The notes under the pieces were generated by a model, which worked only from the letters and a program-made list of their open reading frames with translations, was not told the origin of the DNA and searched no databases. Of a DNA stretch of 6,873 nucleotides, positions 1 to 5,264 are shown piece by piece. The stretch is taken from positions 1 through 6,873 of the forward strand of contig ONXW01000394.1 in NCBI GenBank assembly GCA_900321915.1, written 5' to 3'. How positions within the stretch are numbered: position 1 is the stretch's first letter; each line of letters opens with the position of its first letter. A program made the translations under genes and the position numbers. This DNA comes from an uncultured Eubacteriales bacterium. Lineage in GTDB: Bacteria > Bacillota > Clostridia > Lachnospirales > Lachnospiraceae.

Positions 1-632
1 CTGCAGTTCGACGTAAATACCCTGCAGTACTGACCGTCCGCGGAGGTTCCGCCGATCACCACCGGCTCATTGACCCGGATGGAAGAAAGCTGCATATAGT
101 CAAAATTCGTATCGCCCTGCTCGTCGGTGACGATCTCCTCCGTGGGGAATGCCCTGAGGTCCGTCCGGTTCACGGCGATGCCGTACGCCATCGTGGGGCC
201 CTGCATCAGCCAGGGGCCCTGTATATTTGCCAGGATCGGGGCCGCGAATTCCGACGTTACCGGGTACCCGTTCCGGTCATAGTAACCGCCGTTCACATAG
301 GATCCCAGCTCTTCCTCCGCCTTCCGGAGCACCTCCTCCCGTTCAGCCCGGACGTCACGCATGCTCATAGCTTTCAGATCGTACATCTTGCAGTCGGGCG
401 TCTGAAGCATGCGCCTGTTGAGCGCCTGTATCGATGCCTGATCCATAAGCACCTTGTCCGCCTCGGCATCAAACGCCAGCCAGAAATCCGGATTGGTCAT
501 CGCCTCCCCCACATCCGGGAACATCGTTACATCCGCCCGGGCGGGGAATGGAACTGCCGTCACAGCCAGAGCTGCAGCCAGCAGAAGCAAAGCCGCCGAC
601 TTCCCTACTTTATGAATAAAACGATGGTTCAT
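1..632 (-). CDS. Secreted SH3-domain (SH3b1-type) protein, probable NlpC/P60 cell-wall peptidase; C-terminus outside window
   Basis: My translation from the ATG at 632 stays open to the left edge, giving 210 complete codons. Residues 1-33 form a clear signal peptide: basic start (HRFIHKVGK), hydrophobic core (about 12-29) and an ARA cleavage site before Asp34, so the protein is exported. Residues about 34-150 resemble the N-terminal stabilising region found before clostridial NlpC/P60 domains. Residues about 154-210 fit an SH3b1 domain: R-x2-PT near 160-164, FD-x2-Q near 177-181, NEPVVI, then S-x-DG at 197-200. In that family a catalytic NlpC/P60 (C40) peptidase domain usually follows and cuts peptidoglycan stem peptides; here it would lie beyond the edge, so this role is inferred. 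The start codon overlaps the toxin stop (TAATG). An SD lies at 641-647 inside the toxin gene. GC is high (39 of 60 bases at 541-600), unlike the toxin-antitoxin genes just upstream. Confidence 0.8.
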   Translation of the reverse strand, partial: MNHRFIHKVGKSAALLLLAAALAVTAVPFPARADVTMFPDVGEAMTNPDFWLAFDAEADKVLMDQASIQALNRRMLQTPDCKMYDLKAMSMRDVRAEREEVLRKAEEELGSYVNGGYYDRNGYPVTSEFAAPILANIQGPWLMQGPTMAYGIAVNRTDLRAFPTEEIVTDEQGDTNFDYMQLSSIRVNEPVVIGGTSADGQYCRVFTSNC

Positions 633-934
633 TATTCGAGCCCTCCCATTTTTTTATAATTATCTCCCCGCGAACCGGCAAAGAGTGTCTGTATAACGAC
701 AACAATTCCATCAATAATAGCATAAATCACCCGGTAACCCCCAAGCCGGATTCTGTAGTAATCATTTCTCTTTCCCCTTATCCTGACAACATCAACTCTT
801 TCCGGATGTTTGCCAATCAGGAGTTCCTGTATTGCCTCTTCGTATCGTTCCCGGACACTTTCGTGCTGTCTGAAGAACTTGTCCGCAGCTTTTGTATACT
901 GTATTTCGTAGTAAAACTTCCGTTCTCCCCCCAT
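632..934 (-). CDS. Type II toxin, RelE/ParE superfamily
   Basis: This 100-residue protein has the RelE/ParE layout: a first strand (about 8-13), two helices with a charged turn (16-40), then strands with the segments YYRIRLG (59-65) and YRVIYAI (67-73), and a C-terminal strand ending in SRGDNYKK (88-95). Arg62, Arg89 and Tyr93 sit where RelE toxins carry catalytic or RNA-contacting residues (compare Arg61, Arg81 and Tyr87 of E. coli RelE), so mRNA cleavage at the ribosome is plausible; activity is inferred from family. The ATG at 934 has an SD (GGAGG at 942-946, seven bases away) and lies 14 bases after the antitoxin stop, in the usual antitoxin-then-toxin order. The last residues, MGGLE, extend past the usual Tyr-containing end and double as the SD of the next gene. 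Base composition is lower in GC than the neighbours (26 of 60 at 661-720). Confidence 0.9.
   Translation of the reverse strand: MGGERKFYYEIQYTKAADKFFRQHESVRERYEEAIQELLIGKHPERVDVVRIRGKRNDYYRIRLGGYRVIYAIIDGIVVVIQTLFAGSRGDNYKKMGGLE
641..647 (-). promoter_or_regulatory. Ribosome binding site of the SH3 protein, inside the toxin gene
   Basis: On the minus strand this reads GGGAGGG, with nine bases between its GGAGG core and the ATG at 632. It falls in the codons for Gly-Gly near the toxin C-terminus. Ribosomes finishing the toxin would therefore pass over and could re-initiate at the overlapping TAATG. This supports the chosen start of the secreted protein and suggests translational coupling. Confidence 0.7.
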
Positions 935-948
935 TCTCTATCCTCCAA

Positions 949-1218
949 TCAAAAAGTAAAACGCTTAACGGAAGCAATCTGGAGGTCCTCATCTGACATG
1001 CCCTCAATTTCAGCAAGAACCTCTTCTCTCTCTTCCGCAGACGCATCTTTCGCATTGGCAGTCAATCGATAAAACGGGTCTTTCTTCAATTCATCTACAT
1101 AGTTCTTTACTGCTGTTTTTACCAGATCAGTCACCGACATATTAAACACGCCCGCAACTTCTTTCATATCCTGAATGTCCGATTCATCCATTTTAAAATT
1201 CAGTGCTTTCGTTGCCAT
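949..1218 (-). CDS. Ribbon-helix-helix antitoxin (RelB/DUF6290-like)
   Basis: This 89-residue protein starts with a short strand (KALNFKM, 4-10) followed by two helices (about 11-23 and 28-44), the ribbon-helix-helix DNA-binding fold of RelB/CopG-type antitoxins. The acidic C-terminal part (about 47-89, with DPFYRL and the ending ASVKRFTF) is the likely toxin-wrapping region. Such proteins neutralise the toxin, dimerise and repress their own operon. The ATG at 1218 has a strong SD (GGAGGGGG at 1223-1230, seven bases from the GGAGG core to the start) and follows the DUF1847 stop by 18 bases. It is distinctly AT-rich: 42 of 120 bases are G or C at 1081-1200, against 63-68 percent in sampled flanking genes, which suggests separate acquisition. 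No promoter of its own is evident in the 18-base gap; a candidate lies inside the upstream gene. Confidence 0.88.
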   Translation of the reverse strand: MATKALNFKMDESDIQDMKEVAGVFNMSVTDLVKTAVKNYVDELKKDPFYRLTANAKDASAEEREEVLAEIEGMSDEDLQIASVKRFTF

Positions 1219-1236
1219 TTTACCCCCTCCTTCCTC

Positions 1237-1887
1237 TTACTCTTCCCAGCTGACTGTCGGCGTATTCAGAAGCTTCTTATAATATGACTTCACCTGGTAC
1301 AGTGCCTGCACCGGGTTGTGCCCCAGCACACGATCCTTGACAACCAGCGTTGTGGCCAAAGCCTCGGAATACCGGCAGAACAGGCTGTCGTGCCCGACGC
1401 AGAGTCCCATCAGGACATTCAGGTCCGTGTGCTCCCGGTTCAGGACCATGGCCTGCAGCACCGGATTGCACATCACCGGCCCGGTGGCCTCCGCGCAGAA
1501 CTGCGGAATCCCGATATCCGTCTTGTCGACAGAACCCATCTTACAGGCGACGCCGATCACCTCGAATCCATTCTTCCGGAGAATCTGCGCGAATATCCTG
1601 CTCTCCTCCAGAAGCCCCACACAGGTCGCAATCCCTATCTTTTTCGCCCCGATCTTCCGGGCAAATGCCATCGTCTCCTCTACCCTTGTATACCGGCAGT
1701 AGAATTCGGCTTCCACCTCCGCGGAAGCCACGGCCGCCCGGTGGATGTCTTCGTTCTCCCGGTAGATTTCCATCACCTTTTCCAGTTCTTCCGATGATAT
1801 CTGCTCCGTCATGCAGAACTCCGGATTCCTGCCGTCTCTCGTGCTGCAGCTTTTCGTGCCGCAGTCCACACAGGTGTGCTTCTCCAA
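1237..1887 (-). CDS. DUF1847 cysteine-rich putative metal-binding protein
   Basis: This 216-residue protein matches the DUF1847 family by its N-terminal CVDCGTKSC and the later GLCVGHDSLFC. It has 11 cysteines. Cys6, Cys9, Cys14 and Cys25 form a compact N-terminal cluster suited to binding zinc or an iron-sulfur centre. Others lie at 64, 89, 115, 131, 140, 163 and 171, and His166 sits between the last two. The middle (about 79-115, IGAKKIGIATCVG then VIGVACKMG) looks like an alternating strand-helix fold. There is no signal peptide, so it is probably cytoplasmic. The family is common in anaerobes; its biochemical role is not established, and metal binding is inferred from cysteine content. 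The start is TTG at 1887, five bases after the SGNH gene stop, with a purine-rich AGGAAAGGGG upstream. No in-frame ATG lies nearby, and starting here keeps the N-terminal cysteine cluster. Confidence 0.85.
   Translation of the reverse strand: MEKHTCVDCGTKSCSTRDGRNPEFCMTEQISSEELEKVMEIYRENEDIHRAAVASAEVEAEFYCRYTRVEETMAFARKIGAKKIGIATCVGLLEESRIFAQILRKNGFEVIGVACKMGSVDKTDIGIPQFCAEATGPVMCNPVLQAMVLNREHTDLNVLMGLCVGHDSLFCRYSEALATTLVVKDRVLGHNPVQALYQVKSYYKKLLNTPTVSWEE
1268..1284 (-). promoter_or_regulatory. Possible internal operator/-10 element for the toxin-antitoxin pair
   Basis: Inside the last codons of the DUF1847 gene is a perfect 10-base palindrome (AGAAGCTTCT, 1268-1277). Directly upstream on the minus strand is a -10-like TATTAT (1279-1284). 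This lies about 50 bases before the antitoxin start, a suitable place for an autoregulated promoter. However, no good -35 is present at 16-18 bases, and a 10-base palindrome in coding DNA can arise by chance. Confidence 0.2.
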
Positions 1888-1892
1888 TTCTT

Positions 1893-2936
1893 TTATGCCC
1901 CTTTCCTGTCTTTTTCCTCCTGCTCCGCGATGATTCTCCTGAGATACGCCGCGTGGCGTTCCCAGGACGCGTACCGCATATCTCCCCTGCGGTCGGGGAT
2001 CTCAAAGTTTTCCGCGAGGAAAGCCCCGAAAGCCCTTGTAAGCTTTGCGCTTCCTTTATAATTCAGGTGGAACTCATCCCCCGCGTCCTCCGCGTAGTCA
2101 ATTCCGAGTTCCCGGTAATTCCTGTTATAGTTTATGAACGGGATACCATACTCCGCCGCGATCTGTTCCACACGGTTAAATATCATCTGCTCCACGTCGG
2201 TGACGGAAGCGTAGGGCGACACCAGGATGACCACGGGGATTCCGTTTTCCCGCGCCAGCTCGATGGTTTTCCGGAAATACTGCTCTGACTTGTCCCGAAG
2301 GAATCCCGCCTCCGTCACGCCGGACACATCCGGGTTTTCCTGGGGCTTTGTATCCATATTGCAGCCGTAGCCCTTCCAGTCCCTGTACAGCTCATATCCC
2401 TGGTCCGGCAGGATATCCGCCATGGAAAGCTCCGTATACCGGTTATGGTACTGGATATATTCCAGGAAAAACTCCGCAAATCTCCCGGGCGGGACGCTGG
2501 CCCGCAGGGAATCCAGCTTGTTTTTCGAGAACCTGAGGCCGAAGTTGTTCTTGATGATGCGGCTGTCATCGGCGTATTCTTCCGGGAATCCCGCCATGTA
2601 TGCTTCTATCACCACCAGCTCCGGCTTCTGGGTTTTGAGGGCCTCCTTCAGGTAAAAGTACGTGTTCCACATGGGCTGCATGGAACCGGACAGGATGAAT
2701 GACGCCATGCCGTGTTCATCCCAGAGCATCCCCGTGTTGATGTCCTCAAAGGCATGGCTGCTGCCCAGGAACAGCACATCCACCGTATTATTCTCCAGCT
2801 GGTAGAATTTCGTCAGGTCATAGATGCCGTCCCCGTATTTGAATTTAAAAACCCGGTTGGTTCCCCAGAGTACCGCCGCAAGAAGCAGCAGAAAACATAT
2901 GATGCGGACGGCAGTCCGCCTGACGGAATGCTGCAT
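1893..2936 (-). CDS. Membrane-anchored SGNH-type protein, partner of the MBOAT acyltransferase
   Basis: I start this 347-residue protein at the ATG at 2936, which has a perfect AAAGGAGG SD at 2946-2953. A longer reading to 3191 would overlap the MBOAT gene and adds only arginine/proline-rich shadow sequence. Residues about 11-25 form one membrane segment after a basic N-terminus, so the rest is probably extracytoplasmic. The SGNH signature is GSSH at 58-61 (Ser60 aligns with the GDS serine) and D-x2-H at 287-290 (DEFH). Serine block first and Asp/His last is the order in DltD, not the permuted order of AlgJ/AlgX. A clear block III asparagine is not obvious. Proteins of this type accept acyl groups from an MBOAT enzyme and pass them to, or remove them from, envelope polymers. 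It follows the MBOAT gene by 47 bases. The C-terminal 40 residues are a charged helix ending EEKDRKGA. Confidence 0.83.
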   Translation of the reverse strand: MQHSVRRTAVRIICFLLLLAAVLWGTNRVFKFKYGDGIYDLTKFYQLENNTVDVLFLGSSHAFEDINTGMLWDEHGMASFILSGSMQPMWNTYFYLKEALKTQKPELVVIEAYMAGFPEEYADDSRIIKNNFGLRFSKNKLDSLRASVPPGRFAEFFLEYIQYHNRYTELSMADILPDQGYELYRDWKGYGCNMDTKPQENPDVSGVTEAGFLRDKSEQYFRKTIELARENGIPVVILVSPYASVTDVEQMIFNRVEQIAAEYGIPFINYNRNYRELGIDYAEDAGDEFHLNYKGSAKLTRAFGAFLAENFEIPDRRGDMRYASWERHAAYLRRIIAEQEEKDRKGA

Positions 2937-2961
2937 GCGCGTACTCCTCCTTTCCGGGTGT

Positions 2962-2975
2962 GCCGGTTTTCCGGC
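2962..2975 (-). repeat. Short perfect inverted repeat between MBOAT and SGNH genes
   Basis: The minus strand reads GCCGG-AAAA-CCGGC, a five-pair GC hairpin with a four-base loop in the 47-base gap, just after the MBOAT stop and about 10 bases before the SD of the SGNH gene. No uridine run follows, so it is not an intrinsic terminator. It might tune translation or mRNA stability between the two genes, or be incidental. Confidence 0.4.
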
Positions 2976-2983
2976 GGGATTAC

Positions 2984-4462
2984 CTAAAACTGGAAGTAGA
3001 TAAACTGCTGGGCGTCGAATGCCGGGCCGTACTCCCCGAAGATGAACAGCATCTCGATGAGGACAATCACCGCGGCCCATTCCACCCACCTCTTCCGCTC
3101 CATAAGGAAGGCGTCGATGGTCTGTTTCCTGCGGTACCGGATAAGGTCCACGGCAAACAGCATCGCCAGGGAGACCAGGAGGATAATCCATTCCACCCTG
3201 TCAAGCCCGAGCGCGAAGATACCGGTCCCCGCCGTCCGGGCGGTCTGTTCAGCCGCCGCGGCGATGCCCGCGCCGCCCGAGATTATCTGCCGTATGAACC
3301 CGAAAGCGTCTTTGACAGAGTCCGCCCGGAAAAAGATCCAGGCAAATGTCACCAGCGCGAAGGTGAGAAAACGCTGCGGAATGCGGAGGCCCGTCCCGCT
3401 GCCCGGACGCATTTTCCTGTTCCGGACATCCTCCGCCACCTGCATCGCCCCGTGGATTCCGCCCCACAGGACGAAGCTCCAGTCGGCCCCGTGCCAGAGG
3501 CCGCTGACCAGGAACACAATCATGAGGTTCAGCGCTTTCCGCCTTTCCCCCTTCCGGTTTCCGCCCAGGGGGATATAGAGATAATCCCTGAACCAGGTGC
3601 TCAGGGAAATGTGCCAGCGGCTCCAGAAATCCCGGATCCCCGCCGCGAAATAGGGGGTGTTGAAGTTCTCCATCAGGGAAAAACCCATGATCTTCGCGGC
3701 GCCGATGGCCACGAGGGAATAGCTTCCGAAATCGCAGTAAATCTGGAAGGAAAATGCCGCCGCCGCGATGAGGAGGGCCGGCCTTCCGTACATCTGATAA
3801 TTGTCGAAGACAGTGTCCACGAGAATCGCCGCGCGGTCCGCGATAACCATTTTCATGAACAGGCCCCAGATCATCAGGATCGCCCCGGAGGTCACGCGCT
3901 CCGCGTTCCACAGCCGGATATCCTCAATCTCCCGCATCTGCCGGAGCAGGTTCTTCGACCGCTCGATGGGGCCGGCGACCAGCTGGGGGAAGAAGGAGAC
4001 AAACAGGGCGTAGCGGATGAGGTTTTTCTCCGCTCTCGTCTCCCCCCGGTACACATCGATGACATAGCCCAGGGCCTGAAAGGTGTAGAAGGAAATGCCA
4101 ACGGGCAGGAGGAGGTTGAATCTTCTCTCAATCTCCCCCAGACGCAGCGCCCGCAGGATATAATCCAGCGTGCCGAGGGCAAAATTGCCGTATTTAAACA
4201 GCCCCAGGATCAGGAGATTTACCACCAGTCCTGCGGCCAGGATCATTTTCCTGCTGTCCCGGTACGCTTCTATCCCGATCCCGCACAGGTACGTCACCAC
4301 TGTCGAGAATCCGATGAGCAGCGCATACTTCGGGCTCCAGCTCATATAAAACCAGTAGCTGGCAAAAAGCAGCCAGATACTGCGGCATTTCCGGGGTATC
4401 ACGAAATAGACGGCGATGACCACGGGAAAAAATGCCATGAACTCCAGGGAATTAAACTGCAT
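2984..4462 (-). CDS. MBOAT family membrane O-acyltransferase (AlgI/DltB/PatA-like)
   Basis: This 492-residue polytopic membrane protein carries family landmarks in order: FFPQLVAGPIERSKNL (157-172), a YCDF...AIG segment (242-254), NFNTPYFA (267-274), FWSRWHISLSTWFRDYLYIPLGG (split across 279-301), and the catalytic GLWHGADWSF around His324. The ending FIYFQF (487-492) is typical, so the protein is complete. MBOAT enzymes of this group take an acyl group, usually acetyl, from a cytoplasmic donor and deliver it across the membrane for O-acylation of exopolysaccharide, peptidoglycan or teichoic-type polymers; the polymer cannot be told here. I start at the ATG at 4462 (MQFNSLEF); an upstream ATG at 4600 would overlap the Nudix gene and adds unrelated sequence. 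The SD is AAAAGG, seven bases from ATG, within a 13-base repeat. The stretch usually seen as YCDFSGYSD is YCDFGSYSL here, a small variant. The SGNH partner follows directly. Confidence 0.93.
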   Translation of the reverse strand: MQFNSLEFMAFFPVVIAVYFVIPRKCRSIWLLFASYWFYMSWSPKYALLIGFSTVVTYLCGIGIEAYRDSRKMILAAGLVVNLLILGLFKYGNFALGTLDYILRALRLGEIERRFNLLLPVGISFYTFQALGYVIDVYRGETRAEKNLIRYALFVSFFPQLVAGPIERSKNLLRQMREIEDIRLWNAERVTSGAILMIWGLFMKMVIADRAAILVDTVFDNYQMYGRPALLIAAAAFSFQIYCDFGSYSLVAIGAAKIMGFSLMENFNTPYFAAGIRDFWSRWHISLSTWFRDYLYIPLGGNRKGERRKALNLMIVFLVSGLWHGADWSFVLWGGIHGAMQVAEDVRNRKMRPGSGTGLRIPQRFLTFALVTFAWIFFRADSVKDAFGFIRQIISGGAGIAAAAEQTARTAGTGIFALGLDRVEWIILLVSLAMLFAVDLIRYRRKQTIDAFLMERKRWVEWAAVIVLIEMLFIFGEYGPAFDAQQFIYFQF

Positions 4463-4469
4463 AGAGTAA

Positions 4470-4482
4470 CCTTTTCCGAATC
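4470..4482 (-). repeat. 13-base direct repeat, copy in MBOAT leader
   Basis: The minus strand reads GATTCGGAAAAGG, ending seven bases before the MBOAT ATG and supplying its SD. Its first base is the last base of the Nudix stop codon. An identical copy lies at 4965-4977 before the Nudix gene. Confidence 0.75.
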
Positions 4483-4958
4483 TATCTGCTGTTAATCTCG
4501 ATGAGATGCTCCATTGTCTCCGGAAGCCCGAGGAGCCTCTCCCCCACGGATTCCGGCACAAAGGGAATTCCGCGCAGTTCTTCCGGCCGGACCCACACAA
4601 GCTCTTCCGCGGCGCCCCTCCCTGTTACGGAGCGGCACTCCACCCGGTCCAGGGCTTCGCTGTCTCTCATCAGGTAGTATACGCCGAGCTCATGGATATG
4701 CTCCCCTGTGGTTTCCTCGTCAAAGAACTGTTCCTGGAAAAACAGGATCCGGTCGATCTCCAGGGTGATGCCGGTCTCCTCCCGCACCTCCCGGACAACC
4801 GCCTCCTCCGTCGTCTCATCATAATGAACCCGGCCGCCGACACTGTAAAAGTAGGGGTCCTCCGGGTTCTTCATGAGAAGGTATTTTCCGTTGTGAATGA
4901 TAATCGCGCCGGCCCGGTAGTTGAAAAGACCGCCGGGGGTTTTGAATTTCAGGTCCAT
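4482..4958 (-). CDS. Nudix hydrolase (MutT-like)
   Basis: This 158-residue protein has a complete Nudix box G-x5-E-x7-REVREETGI at residues 42-64 (Gly42, Glu48, Arg56-Glu57, Glu60-Glu61, Gly63), which binds the divalent metal used to cleave a nucleoside diphosphate linked to another group. It sits in the usual single-domain frame: a strand (AGAIIIHNGKYLLMKN, 16-31), then YSVGG, and a later ELVWVRPEEL (119-128). The substrate cannot be assigned. I start at the ATG at 4958 (MDLKFKTP), with an SD (AAAAGG, six bases away). The longer open frame to 5198 overlaps the preceding small gene and is rich in Arg/Trp/Pro, unlike a real protein. It follows the small helical gene by 31 bases and precedes the MBOAT gene by 19. 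The identical 13-base leader sequence on both sides suggests the gene could have been added or could be lost by recombination. Confidence 0.9.
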   Translation of the reverse strand: MDLKFKTPGGLFNYRAGAIIIHNGKYLLMKNPEDPYFYSVGGRVHYDETTEEAVVREVREETGITLEIDRILFFQEQFFDEETTGEHIHELGVYYLMRDSEALDRVECRSVTGRGAAEELVWVRPEELRGIPFVPESVGERLLGLPETMEHLIEINSR

Positions 4959-4964
4959 GGGTTT

Positions 4965-4977
4965 CCTTTTCCGAATC
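4965..4977 (-). repeat. 13-base direct repeat, copy in Nudix leader
   Basis: The minus strand reads GATTCGGAAAAGG, six bases before the Nudix ATG, and holds its SD. It is identical to the copy at 4470-4482, in the same position relative to the start codon. Confidence 0.75.
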
Positions 4978-4989
4978 CGCTCCCGCGGC

Positions 4990-5205
4990 TTACTTCTGTG
5001 ACATCTCGTCTGTCGCGTCCCGCAGCGCGTCCAGCGCGCTGTCGACGGATTCCAGGGCGTCGGCCAGCATGTCCGCGGCGCGCGGATATGTCCCTTCCTC
5101 CTCACATGCGTCCGTAAGGTCCGCCAGAGTGTGCTTCTCTTCCTCCAGGCGGCGGATGACCGCCTCCAGCTTTGCGATACTTCCTGTTCCTTCGACAACT
5201 TTCAT
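4990..5205 (-). CDS. Small acidic helical (coiled-coil-like) protein, unknown function
   Basis: I do not recognise this 71-residue protein. It is strongly acidic (18 Asp/Glu against 8 Lys/Arg) and predicted from its pattern to be two helices, about 10-36 and 41-68, joined by a turn at GTYP (38-41). Hydrophobic residues recur every three to four positions (Ile10, Leu13, Ile17, Leu20, Leu27, Leu30; then Met46, Leu47, Leu51, Val54, Leu58, Leu61), so it may form a helical hairpin or coiled coil, perhaps binding a partner. A single Cys34 lies before the turn. There is no signal peptide or membrane segment. The ATG at 5205 has an SD (GGGAG at 5213-5217, seven bases away), and it lies 59 bases after the asparaginase stop and 31 before Nudix, which supports it as a real gene. 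A competing frame starting at 5198 is a poor protein. Confidence 0.7.
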   Translation of the reverse strand: MKVVEGTGSIAKLEAVIRRLEEEKHTLADLTDACEEEGTYPRAADMLADALESVDSALDALRDATDEMSQK

Positions 5206-5264
5206 ATCTTTTCTCCCTGCTGCCCGCGCAAAATCCGCATGATTTCCTGCAGGAATCCGGTTCC

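Noticed and set aside
1278..1283. Plus-strand TATAAT considered as an antisense promoter
   Set aside because: No adequate -35 lies 16-18 bases upstream and no plus-strand gene follows.
1350..2288. A 312-codon plus-strand open frame across the DUF1847 and SGNH genes
   Set aside because: It is Ser/Pro/Arg-rich, spans two real genes on the other strand and shows no recognisable domain.
2937..3191. N-terminal extension of the SGNH protein to 3191
   Set aside because: It overlaps the MBOAT coding end and lacks family character, while a perfect SD lies before the ATG at 2936 and the membrane anchor follows at once.
2960..4495. A 511-codon open frame on the plus strand opposite the MBOAT gene
   Set aside because: Its translation is rich in Pro, Arg, His and Asp with no domain, and it mirrors the MBOAT gene, which has strong family motifs. 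High GC at third positions leaves such antisense frames open by chance.
4959..5198. N-terminal extension of the Nudix protein to an ATG at 5198
   Set aside because: It overlaps the small helical gene, has an Arg/Trp/Pro-rich composition typical of an out-of-frame shadow, and a good SD and family-like N-terminus support the start at 4958.
5244..5255. Perfect 12-base palindrome (TTCCTGCAGGAA) after the asparaginase gene, considered as a terminator or operator
   Set aside because: It has no loop and no following U-run, pairing does not extend outward, and no matching copy was seen elsewhere in the window.
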